Assembly: GCA_964563165.1 (NCBI GenBank)
Contig: CAZLWA010000099.1
Span: 7,539 to 71,538 of the forward strand
Origin: CAZLWA01 sp964563165
GTDB lineage: Bacteria > CLD3 > SB21
Direction of reading: 5' to 3'
DNA length: 64,000 nucleotides
Part shown: positions 55,893 through 64,000 of the stretch, piece after piece
Layout of the letters: each line of letters begins with the position of its first letter
Position numbering within the stretch: position 1 is the stretch's first letter
The notes under the pieces: model-generated
Databases searched by the model: none
Told to the model about the DNA's origin: nothing
The model's input: the letters and a program-made list of their open reading frames with translations, nothing else
Program-made: the position numbers and the translations under genes

Positions 55893-57128
55893 TTACCGGT
55901 CCAGGTATCCGGCTCCGTCTTTGGTTTTATCATATTCATAGACATGCCGCGACAAATAGTAAATAAAATTCGACGGCGTCCAAAAAACAATTCCGTAAAA
56001 GCCCCACAGCGGATCTCCAAGCAGCGTGCAGATCAACAGCGTCCACATGGAAATATTGCGATTGGACTGCACCAGCCTGAAGTACGTGTCGATCCTACGG
56101 TAATCCTGAATGGTTTCGCCGTGCCGCTTGGTGAACAGGAAGCGAATGAGCCGGTCAAGGAAATACGTCGGGATCACCCAGTACAGCGCCATAAAAGGAA
56201 ATGCCATGACGTCGCCTTTTGAAAAATACAATGCCATCGCGACGTAATACAGATTCAAATAGGTGACGTCGGAAATATGATCCAGCTTGTCGCCGAAATC
56301 ACTCGTGCGGATGGTGAGCCTTGCCAATTTTCCGTCTACTCCGTCCGTGACTCCTTTCGTCAGCGCCAGCGCAAGGGCAATGGCAAATTGTCCGGTGTAA
56401 AAAAACGGGATCGCACTAAATGCGAGGACGATATTAAACAAGGTCACCTGATTTGGCTGAATAGAAGAATTGCAAATCAGACGCGTCAGGGCAAATTCAA
56501 ACGGCGGATGAATGAATTTTGCAATCACATCGTTCGTCGCTTTATGAACCGAGCCTTTCAAGTAGCCGTCGGCGGTTTTCAAATCCTCCGCATTCGTGAT
56601 CCGAGTCCAGTACACATCCTGATACGACCGCAGCCGGCGATAATATTTTTCCATCGTGTGCACGTCAATTTCGGTTACGCGGCCGCGCAGACTTGAGGTG
56701 AGTTGATCCAAATTTTGAACGGATGTGCCGATCCCTTCTTTATTGACAACAGCGAGTACGGGAAAACTCCCTGACTGATCAACGGCCACGATGGGTTTAT
56801 CCGAACGACAAAATTCGTTGGTCAACCGTTCATCATAAAGCACATGGCCTTCCAGGATGATCACCATGTCGTCCGCAGCGGGTGCGGAGGAGAGCAGGCT
56901 ACCGAATTGATCTGAATTTTCACGAGTAAACAGCACAATGACATCGGGGTACCGCTTCCAAAAATCGGCTCGAAGAAATTTTTTGATTTCCTCGCCTTGG
57001 GGCGATTTGACGATGATTTCCTTGACTCCGCATTCCCCGACTTGACGCATCACGCGCTCTAAAATGGTCATGCCCCACAGGCCCTGCAGCGCATTCGCAT
57101 TCGAGGCGTCGATCCAAGCTATCCTCAT
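55893..57128 (-). CDS. CDP-alcohol phosphotransferase with degenerate N-terminal transferase-like domain
   Basis: 411 aa from ATG 57128, which overlaps the upstream gene by ATGA; the frame to 57350 runs through that gene and is rejected. The C-terminal half (from about 225) holds a complete CDP-alcohol motif: DGKLARLTIRTSDFGDKLD plus HISD, matching D-G-x2-A-R-x8-G-x3-D-x3-D. About six membrane helices follow. The N-terminal about 190 residues look like a nucleotidyltransferase fold but lack the GxGxR loop. The layout resembles bifunctional inositol-1-phosphate cytidylyltransferase/DIPP synthase, here with the active transferase in a separate gene. Confidence 0.9.
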   Translation of the reverse strand: MRIAWIDASNANALQGLWGMTILERVMRQVGECGVKEIIVKSPQGEEIKKFLRADFWKRYPDVIVLFTRENSDQFGSLLSSAPAADDMVIILEGHVLYDERLTNEFCRSDKPIVAVDQSGSFPVLAVVNKEGIGTSVQNLDQLTSSLRGRVTEIDVHTMEKYYRRLRSYQDVYWTRITNAEDLKTADGYLKGSVHKATNDVIAKFIHPPFEFALTRLICNSSIQPNQVTLFNIVLAFSAIPFFYTGQFAIALALALTKGVTDGVDGKLARLTIRTSDFGDKLDHISDVTYLNLYYVAMALYFSKGDVMAFPFMALYWVIPTYFLDRLIRFLFTKRHGETIQDYRRIDTYFRLVQSNRNISMWTLLICTLLGDPLWGFYGIVFWTPSNFIYYLSRHVYEYDKTKDGAGYLDR

Positions 57129-57877
57129 CCGTCCTTTCTGCCCAGGTATTCTTTTAACTTCCTGGTTGCCGCTTCGAGATCGCTCATGGTATCGATATCC
57201 TGCCAATAGGCGCCCTGGATATCCGACCAAAACATCCGGTGCGAATGGATCAATTCCCTCACGCCGCCGGATAATGAAAAATCCTGCTTGGCAAACGCAT
57301 GCTCCAGCGCCGGAAAAATGTCCAGACTTCGAAACCGGAAAATCCCGCAATCGATCGCATCGTATTTCGCTAATTTTTTGTCAATACCTGCTATTCTGTG
57401 TCCGGCGCCCCGCCGCACTTTTGTCGCATCGTCCATATCATTGATATTATCCATATGGCTGTCCACCGCTAACATATTGGCAAAATTGAGATCGTGCTGA
57501 TTGAGATGCCGGCTGATTTCCTGCGTAAACCAGTGGTCGGCCATAGTCAAAATAAAATCGTCGGCATGAACAACCCCATGCGCCGCAAAAACCGACGTGC
57601 CGTTACCTTTTTCCCAACCGTCATTTTGAAAAAATGAGACCGGGACCGGGAACGTGAGGCTCTTAATTTCATTCTGCAATTCCTGGCCCTTGAATCCGGT
57701 GATCACGTGAATTTTTTTTATTCCCGATTCCGCTAAACTCCCGACGATGTGTTCGATCAGTTTTTTATCTGCGATCGGGATCAAACATTTATGCGACACC
57801 GTAATATGGTCCGCAATGCGTGAACCTTGTCCTGCCGCAATGATCACGGCTTCCGTCGTTTTGGATTTTTCTTTCAT
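57125..57877 (-). CDS. Sugar/polyol-phosphate nucleotidyltransferase
   Basis: 251 aa from ATG 57877 (the TTG 24 bp upstream adds eight residues). Nucleotide loop AVIIAAGQGSRI with the pyrophosphorylase Lys of VSHKCLIPI; the motif GNGTSV and MADHWF resemble inositol-1-phosphate cytidylyltransferases (usual MSDH). It likely makes a CDP-linked alcohol used by the next gene, with which it overlaps (ATGA). It heads the six-gene operon. Confidence 0.88.
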   Translation of the reverse strand: MKEKSKTTEAVIIAAGQGSRIADHITVSHKCLIPIADKKLIEHIVGSLAESGIKKIHVITGFKGQELQNEIKSLTFPVPVSFFQNDGWEKGNGTSVFAAHGVVHADDFILTMADHWFTQEISRHLNQHDLNFANMLAVDSHMDNINDMDDATKVRRGAGHRIAGIDKKLAKYDAIDCGIFRFRSLDIFPALEHAFAKQDFSLSGGVRELIHSHRMFWSDIQGAYWQDIDTMSDLEAATRKLKEYLGRKDG

Positions 57878-57988
57878 GGCGCCCGTGTTAGGGTTTAACA
57901 ATTACGATAGCAATCCGGCATAACGTATTTTAATCTGAATATTAGTTTACAATTAATAAGTAAATAAGACAATATCAAAATGAGGTAC

Positions 57989-58017
57989 AAAAAAATCCCT
58001 CCTCTGCGAAGGAGGGG
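57989..58017 (-). terminator. Rho-independent terminator after the M28 peptidase gene
   Basis: Read on the minus strand: stem CCCTCC / GGAGGG with an 8-nt loop, then a run of T residues (57996-57989). It belongs to the same AGGAGGGG palindrome class as the terminator at 1350-1383. The rest of the 57878-58090 gap contains no gene. Confidence 0.7.
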
Positions 58018-58090
58018 TTAACGTTGATTGTGCGGGACAGTACGGCCATGTGGAGCGGCCCCAAATCCGGAATGAACCCCCTGCCGATTT

Positions 58091-59662
58091 CTATTTCCCT
58101 GGTATCTTCTCATCCATCATCGCCGCACGGTAAATGAAATACGCGGCAATAGCGGCATTTCGCTCCACATCCTGCGGGATCAGGCGGTCATATACGTCCA
58201 TATTCGTGTGATGCGTTTTCGTTTCGTAATCCAGCGGATCCTGAATGAATTGAAATGCCGGTAATCCGATCTTATCAAACGACAGGTGATCCGTGCTGCC
58301 CGTATTTTGCAGCGTCAACGTCGACGCGTCCCACGATTTAAAAGGACTGAGCCATTCACGGAAAAGCGTCCGCACTTTTTCATTTCCCTGCATGTGCACA
58401 CCCCGAATTTGCCCGCCGCCGTTGTCGAGATTGAAATACACATCAAATTTATCATACTCGGCGGTCTTCTTGTCTTTTTCTCCAAAATGATTTTTCACGT
58501 AGCCCTCGGAACCGAGTAAACCTTGTTCTTCACCTGACCACAACGCGATACGGATCGTCCGGCGCGGTTTGATATCCAGGGCTTTTAAGATGCGGATCGC
58601 TTCCATCATCATCACACATCCGATGGCATTGTCCGTCGCGCCGGTTCCTGCGTGCCACGAATCCAAATGCCCTCCGGCCATCACTACCTGATCCTTCAAA
58701 TCCGTGCCCGCCCATTCGGCGACCGTATTATACGCTTTCGTATCTTTAGTCTGCCACTCGACTTCCAAATTGCATTCGATCGAAACTTCCACGCCGCTTT
58801 TAATGATGCGTGCGATCTGATTGAACTGCTCTACGTCAATCACAATTTGCGGAGCGATAACCTGGGCGTCCACAGCATACGCTTTTGGATTTGTTTTGCC
58901 GAAAATATCTGCCGTATCCGCAATAGGCATGGAAGCTCCTTGGACATTTACGATACCCGAATTATAAACGCCTCCTCTTCCTGCGCCGGCTTCCATGATC
59001 AACTTAGGCTGCTGCGTGTTGATCCAGGCGATCATTTTCAACCGTTCCACATAGGTTTTGTATTGAGGCGAATTTCTGAATCGCTCCCGGGCATTGGAAA
59101 AACGGCCTTCTCTCTCAATATCATCCGCCATTTTCAATAATTCGCTGTCTGAGTATCTTTTCGCCAGTGATTCAAACAACGTGGTGAGGTTTGTCATCTC
59201 ACCCAACATTACCATGGCGCCTTTCAATTTGCCTGCGTATTTCGCTTGGGCGTTTTCCAGAGTTTTTTCGTTGATATGAAAAATTTTGCCTTTCACGGTC
59301 CCTTTGGTTGCCGGGGACCAGGCTTTCGGATACGCAATGAGCGGGAACGCGTATGGAGCCGTCACCGACGCGTGAAACGATTTCAGATCCCAACCTCGCC
59401 CGAAATCGCCCCACGGTTCGATCGAGGCGCTGAGTCCGTACGACTCGAGTAATTTCTTCGTCCATTCATTTGCCGCCATCATTTTTTTTGAGCCGGTCAG
59501 TCTCGGGCCGATCACGTCCGTCAGATGACTCAGCGTTTCCAGGATCTGCGAATGGTCGATCGCTTCGGATTTGATTTTATTCACAAAATTGGTGTCCACC
59601 TGCGCGTGCAGCGTGAACGTAACCAGTAGAAAAAATGCCGCTGGAAAATTGATGTGCTTCAT
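58091..59662 (-). CDS. Exported M28 metallopeptidase (carboxypeptidase Q-like)
   Basis: 523 aa from ATG 59662, with a signal peptide ending LHAQ. A PA-type insert domain (about 130-290) interrupts the N-terminal half. The two-zinc catalytic core has GGHLDSW (His, Asp), TGATDNAIG (Asp), WSGEEQGLLG (Glu-Glu), YFNLDNGGG (Asp) and STDHLSF (His). It probably trims peptides outside the cytoplasm. The order of motifs fits the plasma glutamate carboxypeptidase group. Confidence 0.95.
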   Translation of the reverse strand: MKHINFPAAFFLLVTFTLHAQVDTNFVNKIKSEAIDHSQILETLSHLTDVIGPRLTGSKKMMAANEWTKKLLESYGLSASIEPWGDFGRGWDLKSFHASVTAPYAFPLIAYPKAWSPATKGTVKGKIFHINEKTLENAQAKYAGKLKGAMVMLGEMTNLTTLFESLAKRYSDSELLKMADDIEREGRFSNARERFRNSPQYKTYVERLKMIAWINTQQPKLIMEAGAGRGGVYNSGIVNVQGASMPIADTADIFGKTNPKAYAVDAQVIAPQIVIDVEQFNQIARIIKSGVEVSIECNLEVEWQTKDTKAYNTVAEWAGTDLKDQVVMAGGHLDSWHAGTGATDNAIGCVMMMEAIRILKALDIKPRRTIRIALWSGEEQGLLGSEGYVKNHFGEKDKKTAEYDKFDVYFNLDNGGGQIRGVHMQGNEKVRTLFREWLSPFKSWDASTLTLQNTGSTDHLSFDKIGLPAFQFIQDPLDYETKTHHTNMDVYDRLIPQDVERNAAIAAYFIYRAAMMDEKIPGK

Positions 59663-59732
59663 GGGTCTCCTTGTGAATGCTGAATTTTGAATAGAAGTCC
59701 GTTTCTTGTCAGCCACGTGCCTTTACGTGCAC

Positions 59733-60602
59733 TTAATTTTTGTTTTGTCCAAGAATTTCCGTCAGCGTCTCAAAATTCTTTTCTTTGGCGATGGAGAGAG
59801 CCGACCGGCCTTTGGCGTCTTTCGCCTGAACATCGGCCCCTTTTTCGAGAAATATTTTTACGGCTTCAATACGATTGTATTCCGTGGACAGGATCACGAC
59901 CGTTAGGCCGTCGGAGGTCGTTGCGTGCAAGTCGGCTCCGTGATCGAGCAGGATACGGACGATGGCCGGTTTACCTTTGATGGCCGACTGCATCAGCGCG
60001 GTGAAATTAAAACGATCTCTGGAATTTACGTCCGCACCGCGCGCCAAAATAGTTTTAATCACTTCGATACGGTCAAATAGCACGGCAAACGTTAAAGCGG
60101 TTTTTCCGTCTGCGTCTCTGGCATTGACATCGGCCTTTCTTGAAATCAAGAGCTCAATTAATTCCACGGATGCATAGCGCGCCGCATACATCAAAGCCGT
60201 TTGCCCGTTATCCGCAGCGGCATTGGGATCCGCCCCGCGCTGCAAAAGCGCCTTGACAATCTTCGTGTATCCTTCGCGCGCGGCGATCATTAGCGGCGTG
60301 GGGTGGTTCAATTCGCCTTGCATCGTGGAATCGTATTTTTGTGCGAAACGTAAATTCGGGCTCATTCCGGCCGATAAGAACAAATTCGTCAAAATGAGGT
60401 CGCCTCCACGCAAACGATTGAGAAACGACGGTTCGCTGTATTCCACGCCGAACCGCTCCAGTTCTTTTTGTGCGCCTTCACGTTTACTGCCGCAGCCAAG
60501 AACCACTGCAGAAATCAACAGGACGGCCAGTATATTTAAATTGAGAATTGAGAATTGTCCGAAGGACTCCTTGCGGAGAGAATTGAGAATGGACCTATTC
60601 AT
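59733..60602 (-). CDS. Ankyrin-repeat lipoprotein
   Basis: 289 aa. The signal-like N-terminus ends in a lipobox-like VVLGC (Cys37). Six ankyrin repeats follow (for example TPLMIAAREGYTKIVKALLQ, then TALMYAARYASVELIELL). The n-region of the signal (residues 3-24) is encoded by 7-bp TTGAGAA units flanking a small hairpin (60540-60598), so the signal peptide has been built or altered by repeat insertion. The start ATG 60602 is in the same repeat zone. Binding partner unknown. Confidence 0.82.
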   Translation of the reverse strand: MNRSILNSLRKESFGQFSILNLNILAVLLISAVVLGCGSKREGAQKELERFGVEYSEPSFLNRLRGGDLILTNLFLSAGMSPNLRFAQKYDSTMQGELNHPTPLMIAAREGYTKIVKALLQRGADPNAAADNGQTALMYAARYASVELIELLISRKADVNARDADGKTALTFAVLFDRIEVIKTILARGADVNSRDRFNFTALMQSAIKGKPAIVRILLDHGADLHATTSDGLTVVILSTEYNRIEAVKIFLEKGADVQAKDAKGRSALSIAKEKNFETLTEILGQNKN

Positions 60603-60661
60603 TAGTCGTCAGTTGTCAGTTGTCAGTCATTGCTCATTATTCATTACTCATTATTCATTAT
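60540..60661. repeat. Heptanucleotide arrays spanning the ankyrin lipoprotein start
   Basis: 60540-60557 and 60579-60596 hold TTGAGAA units inside the coding region, separated by a hairpin (TCCGAAGGA / TCCTT-G-CGGA). 60603-60661 holds about eight units (AGTTGTC, then TTATTCA/TTACTCA types) that fill the gap and reach the flavin reductase stop at 60658. Confidence 0.88.
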
Positions 60662-61152
60662 CCTCCGTAGTTCCAGCCCGTATCGCGCAATAAAATCGGG
60701 TCTTCGCGGGTGTCCCGGACTTTCGCGTTGACAATTCTGCCGATCAACACGCTGTGATCGCCTTTTTCAATTCTTTCTTCGACGGTACACTCCAGAAAAG
60801 CGGCCGCCTCTTTTAACAGCGGCGCGCCGGTTACGCCTATTTCAAACTCCAATCCGTTGATCTTGATGCCTTCAACTTTGATCTCCTTAAAAAACTTTCC
60901 TGCCACGCTTTTTTGCTGTTTACCCAGAATATTCAGCGCAAATATTTTACTTTGCCTGACGGCTTCGTTCGTCCAACTTTCTTTACGTAAAGCGATCATG
61001 ATCAGCGGCGGATCGAAGGAGGCTTGCGAGACCCACGTCACCGTGGACGCCGCATACGGTGATTTCTCGCGGGCGTCCGTAGCTTTGGAGGTAAAAATGA
61101 ACAAGCCGTATTGCAGCATTCTCAAGGCTCGTTTTTTATCGGAAAGATTCAT
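60658..61152 (-). CDS. Flavin reductase-like, FMN-binding split barrel
   Basis: 164 aa. The family motif region SPYAASTVTWVSQASFDPPL (NNPYG-like) with LIMIALRKESWT and FALNILGKQQKSVAGKF matches flavin reductases of the FRP/HpaC-type split-barrel group. It uses NAD(P)H to reduce free or bound FMN. Partner monooxygenase is not seen. The stop codon lies in a heptanucleotide array; cysteine desulfurase lies 9 bp upstream. Confidence 0.9.
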   Translation of the reverse strand: MNLSDKKRALRMLQYGLFIFTSKATDAREKSPYAASTVTWVSQASFDPPLIMIALRKESWTNEAVRQSKIFALNILGKQQKSVAGKFFKEIKVEGIKINGLEFEIGVTGAPLLKEAAAFLECTVEERIEKGDHSVLIGRIVNAKVRDTREDPILLRDTGWNYGG

Positions 61153-61161
61153 GCAGGTTTT

Positions 61162-62403
61162 TTAATTTTGGTGAAGCACTTGCGAGGCAAATTTCTTGCC
61201 GCGCAGCGTTTGAACCACGGTGACCAATCTCTTCGCCACGTATTCGATTTCTTCCAACGAGTTGGATCGCCCGATGCCGAAGCGCAGAGATGATTTAGAT
61301 AAGGTCTTGGACAAGCCCATGGCCTGCAGTACGTGCGACGGTTCCGGCAACGCGCTGGTGCAAGCCGATCCGGAAGATACCGCCATTTCTTTCATCGCCA
61401 TCATGATCCCTTCGCCGCCCGCATCAGGAAAACTCATGTTCAAATTATTGGGCAGGCGTTTGATAGCTTGTGACGCTTCTCTCGCCGTACTGAATTTTCT
61501 TAGATCCGCCATCGCTTCAATTTTCGATCCGTTCAACGTGCACCCGTCCAGCTCACGGGTAAGCCGGTCAAATAAATAGTTTCGCAGTTTCAGATAATGC
61601 CAAAAATCTTTTTCGAATTCCAGGCGGCAAATCTCAGCCGCTTTGCCCAATCCAATGATCCCCGGAACATTAAGCGTTCCTGACCGCATGTTCTTTTCAT
61701 GGCCGCCGCCGTCCATTTGCGCGATCAGTTTCACGCGCGGATTCTTCTGCCGGACAAATAGAGCGCCCACTCCTTTCGGCGCGTAAAATTTGTGACCCGA
61801 CAGGGAGGCCAGGTCAACAGGCAACGCATTCACATCGATCCATATTTTTCCTGCCGCCTGCGCCAGGTCCGTGTGAAACAGCACGCCCTGCGACCGCGCG
61901 ATGTGCCCAATTTCATTGAGCGCTTGGATACTGCCGACTTCGTTGTTAGCCATCATCATGGAGATCAAAATCGTTTTTCCCGTGATCGCTTTCTTAACGT
62001 CATCGGGGTCGACGGTTCCGTCACGCCGCACCCGCAGATACGTTACACGTAGTCCGGTTTTCTCCAGATGTTTGCACGTATCGAGGATGCAACTGTGCTC
62101 GGCCGCAGTGGTGATGATGTGATTTCCTTTGATCGCATAGCTTTCTGCAACGCCTTTCAACGCCAGATTGTTCGACTCCGTCGCGCCGCTGGTGAAAATA
62201 ATTTCTTTTGGATCCGCCCCGATCAATTCCGCCAATTGCCGTCGCGCGATTTCTACCGCTTCTTCCGCTTCCCAGCCGAAGATGTGATTTCTGCTTGCGG
62301 CGTTGCCGAATTTCAACGTGAAATACGGCATCATCGTTTCCAGCACGCGCGGATCCACAGGCGTCGTGGCGTGGTTATCTAAATAGATCGGAAAATGGAT
62401 CAT
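61162..62403 (-). CDS. iscS: Cysteine desulfurase
   Basis: 413 aa from ATG 62403 (AAGGA nine bases upstream; the TTG 6 bp earlier is less likely). PLP enzyme that takes sulfur from cysteine for Fe-S clusters, including perhaps those of ActB. YLDNHATTP near the start, the His of TTAAEHSCILD, the PLP lysine in SLSGHKFYAPKG, and the catalytic Cys near 348 in SSGSACTSALPEP are all present, a group I IscS/NifS layout. No IscU or other Isc genes are adjacent. Confidence 0.96.
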   Translation of the reverse strand: MIHFPIYLDNHATTPVDPRVLETMMPYFTLKFGNAASRNHIFGWEAEEAVEIARRQLAELIGADPKEIIFTSGATESNNLALKGVAESYAIKGNHIITTAAEHSCILDTCKHLEKTGLRVTYLRVRRDGTVDPDDVKKAITGKTILISMMMANNEVGSIQALNEIGHIARSQGVLFHTDLAQAAGKIWIDVNALPVDLASLSGHKFYAPKGVGALFVRQKNPRVKLIAQMDGGGHEKNMRSGTLNVPGIIGLGKAAEICRLEFEKDFWHYLKLRNYLFDRLTRELDGCTLNGSKIEAMADLRKFSTAREASQAIKRLPNNLNMSFPDAGGEGIMMAMKEMAVSSGSACTSALPEPSHVLQAMGLSKTLSKSSLRFGIGRSNSLEEIEYVAKRLVTVVQTLRGKKFASQVLHQN

Positions 62404-62547
62404 CCGCAAGTATTCCTTATTGAGAGAATCCGCTTACACCGGCAAGGACCACCACAGATCATTTGATTTTTCATTCAGAAGTTTTTCAAGAGGCAAAAAT
62501 GTAGACAAACCCGCTTGAAAAATCAAGTCAAATGCCTCAGCTCTTTA

Positions 62548-62576
62548 TTGACATTTCCTGTGAAATCTGTTATCTT
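62548..62576 (+). promoter_or_regulatory. Sigma-70-like promoter of asd
   Basis: Consensus-perfect TTGACA (62548-62553), 17-bp spacer, TATCTT (62571-62576), ending 29 bp before the asd ATG; GGAG sits upstream of that ATG. This is the best promoter seen in the window. Confidence 0.75.
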
Positions 62577-62605
62577 CACCATTCAAATTTTTCAGCGGAG
62601 TCGGG

Positions 62606-63658
62606 ATGAGTAAAATGAAAGTCGTCATTCTGGGCGCGACGGGGACGGTCGGACAGCGATTCGTACAATTGCTTGAGAATCATCCGTATTTCGAGATCGC
62701 CGCTCTCGCCGCATCGGAAAAGTCAGCCGGACAGAAATACGGCGAGATCGTTCAGTGGAAACTGGATACGCCGATCCCCGAAAAAATAAGTTCAATGGTG
62801 GTTCAGTCCTGCCGTCCGACGATGGAAGCGCGCGTAGCTTTTTCGGGATTGGATGCGTCGGTGGCGGGCGAAATTGAAATGGACTTTGTTACGCATGACT
62901 TCGCCGTCGTCAGCAACAGTAAAAATTACCGGATGGCCGAGGATGTACCGCTCCTTTTTCCGGAGATCAACGCGGATCATATGGGCCTGATCGGCATTCA
63001 GAAAAAAAACAGAGGTTTGAAGAACGGATTTATCGTTACGAATTCCAACTGCTCCGTGATGGCATTTCTCCCTATCATATACGTGCTGGATAAAACTTTT
63101 GGCGTGGATAAAATGTCCGTGGTTACCATGCAGGCCGTGTCCGGCGCGGGTTATCCCGGAGTGGCTTCCCTGGATATTCTTGGAAATATCGTTCCCTACG
63201 TGGGCGGCGAAGAAGAGGAAAAAATCAAGACTGAGCCGCTGAAAATGCTCGGCAAATTCGAAAACGGGAAGATTACTTATTCAAAAATGACCATAAGCCC
63301 GTCGGTGAACCGCGTGCCGGTTCTGGACGGGCATTTAGCTTCGGTTTCCGTTAAATTGAAATCGAAAACTTCCATTGAAGAAATAAAAGATCTTTTGAAA
63401 AATTTCCGCGGTGTGCCGCAGGAATTGGAATTGCCCCTCGCGCCCAACCGGCCGATCATCGTGCACGATGGAATCGACCGCCCCCAGCCCCGCTTGGATG
63501 CAAACCTCGAAAAAGGCATGGCCGTTTCAGTCGGGCGCCTTCGTCCGTGCGAAATTCTGGATTACAAATTTACGTGCCTGGTTCACAATACGATCCGCGG
63601 CGCCGCCGGTGCGGCCGTGCTCAATGCCGAGTTATTATATGCGAAGAAATTAATATAA
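62606..63658 (+). CDS. asd: Aspartate-semialdehyde dehydrogenase
   Basis: 350 aa. NADPH-dependent step from aspartyl phosphate to aspartate semialdehyde, leading to lysine/DAP, threonine and methionine. The N-terminal GATGTVGQRF is the cofactor loop; Cys149 in TNSNCSVMAF is the nucleophile; VSGAGYPGVASLDI and the C-terminal RPQPRLD with VGRLR follow. The sequence is closer in pattern to the archaeal/eukaryotic-type enzyme than to E. coli Asd. The TAA stop is the beginning of the first 42-bp repeat of the right-hand array. Confidence 0.96.
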   Translation: MSKMKVVILGATGTVGQRFVQLLENHPYFEIAALAASEKSAGQKYGEIVQWKLDTPIPEKISSMVVQSCRPTMEARVAFSGLDASVAGEIEMDFVTHDFAVVSNSKNYRMAEDVPLLFPEINADHMGLIGIQKKNRGLKNGFIVTNSNCSVMAFLPIIYVLDKTFGVDKMSVVTMQAVSGAGYPGVASLDILGNIVPYVGGEEEEKIKTEPLKMLGKFENGKITYSKMTISPSVNRVPVLDGHLASVSVKLKSKTSIEEIKDLLKNFRGVPQELELPLAPNRPIIVHDGIDRPQPRLDANLEKGMAVSVGRLRPCEILDYKFTCLVHNTIRGAAGAAVLNAELLYAKKLI

Positions 63659-64000
63659 CCGCAGAGGCGCTGAGGCGCAGAGTTTTCAAATTAAATATAA
63701 CCGCGGAGGCGCTGGGACGCAGAGTTTTCAAATTAAATACAATAACCGCAGAAGCGCTGATACGCAGAGTTTTCAAATTAGAATACAATAACCGCAGAAG
63801 CGCTGATACGCAGAGTTTTCAAATTAGAATACAATAACCGCAGAGGCGCTGAGACGCAGAGTTTTCAAATTAAATATAACCGCGGAGGCGCTGGGACGCA
63901 GAGTTTTCAAATTAGAATACTATAACCGCAGAAGCGCTGATACGCAGAGTTTTCAAATTAGAATACAATAACCGCAGAGGCGCTGAGACGCAGAGTTTTC
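63655..64000. repeat. Tandem array of 42-46 bp units
   Basis: Eight copies beginning ATAACCGC(A/G)GA(G/A)GCGCTG, starting at 63655, 63697, 63742, 63788, 63834, 63876, 63922 and 63968, so the spacing is 42, 45, 46, 46, 42, 46 and 46. Every copy ends with a CGCAGAGTTTTCAAATTA-type tail. The last is cut by the window end. The first copy overlaps the asd stop codon (TAA at 63656-63658). The core resembles CGCAGAGGCGC dispersed repeats. No gene seen in this stretch. Confidence 0.95.

Noticed and set aside
57129..57350. N-terminal extension of the CDP-alcohol phosphotransferase
   Set aside because: It overlaps the nucleotidyltransferase gene entirely; the ATGA overlap start at 57128 is far more convincing.
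63655..64000. Tandem repeat array as a CRISPR
   Set aside because: The repeats are directly contiguous with no unique spacers, and no cas gene is visible.

Overview
The window looks like part of the chromosome of a Gram-negative, aerobically respiring member of the Bacteroidota/Chlorobiota/Calditrichota (FCB) assemblage, most likely an uncultured Ignavibacteria-like lineage. Supporting signs are a TonB receptor with an N-terminal carboxypeptidase-regulatory-like domain, a PorV-type barrel, BamD, many lipoproteins and an alternative complex III (ACIII) linked to a caa3-type oxidase. Several promoters look like ordinary sigma-70 sites with 16-17 bp spacing rather than the Bacteroidetes TAnnTTTG type. 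The phylum assignment is inference; the window has no rRNA. I saw no tRNA, CRISPR array, prophage or transposase.

Layout. 0-8 kb: HtrA-like protease, small transaldolase, uvrB, a TPR lipoprotein, an ECF sigma factor with a probable membrane anti-sigma partner, MobA and a YfiR-like protein. 8-20 kb (mostly minus strand): a decayed DUF4384-like fragment, a large exported WD40-caspase protein, a DUF2071 protein, an ABC half-exporter, nadD, bamD, a class II amidotransferase and an unrecognised 857-aa helical protein. 20-31.4 kb: a TonB receptor with a lipoprotein partner, a CsgG-like protein, an acyl-CoA carboxylase beta subunit, a TolB-like propeller lipoprotein, an exported helix-hairpin-helix/barrel protein and a PorV-like protein. 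31.6-35.2 kb (plus): SDR, Tat-exported superoxide dismutase, pterin carbinolamine dehydratase and an unrecognised 539-aa helical protein.

35.2-50.8 kb is one long minus-strand respiratory block. It runs actABCDEF (ACIII), a small membrane protein, SCO, ctaC (fused to cytochrome c), ctaD, ctaE, ctaF, a broken ctaA remnant, a second SCO and a DUF420 protein, with ctaB upstream. Together these form a quinol-to-oxygen chain: ACIII oxidises quinol, a haem c carrier passes electrons to the CuA/haem c subunit, and SCO, CtaB and DUF420 proteins help assemble the oxidase. The broken ctaA raises the question of where haem A is made, or whether haem O is used.

51-57.9 kb is a six-gene minus-strand surface-molecule operon: nucleotidyltransferase, CDP-alcohol phosphotransferase with a degenerate N-terminal transferase-like domain, two glycosyltransferases, a flippase and an epimerase. 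58-63.7 kb holds an M28 peptidase, an ankyrin lipoprotein, a flavin reductase, cysteine desulfurase and asd. The window ends in a 42-46 bp tandem repeat array.

The most unusual feature of the DNA is a dispersed family of 7-bp tandem arrays with different but related units. They fill many gene junctions, often overlap the stop codon of one gene and the start of the next, and in two places lie inside coding sequence (the caspase gene and the signal peptide of the ankyrin lipoprotein).
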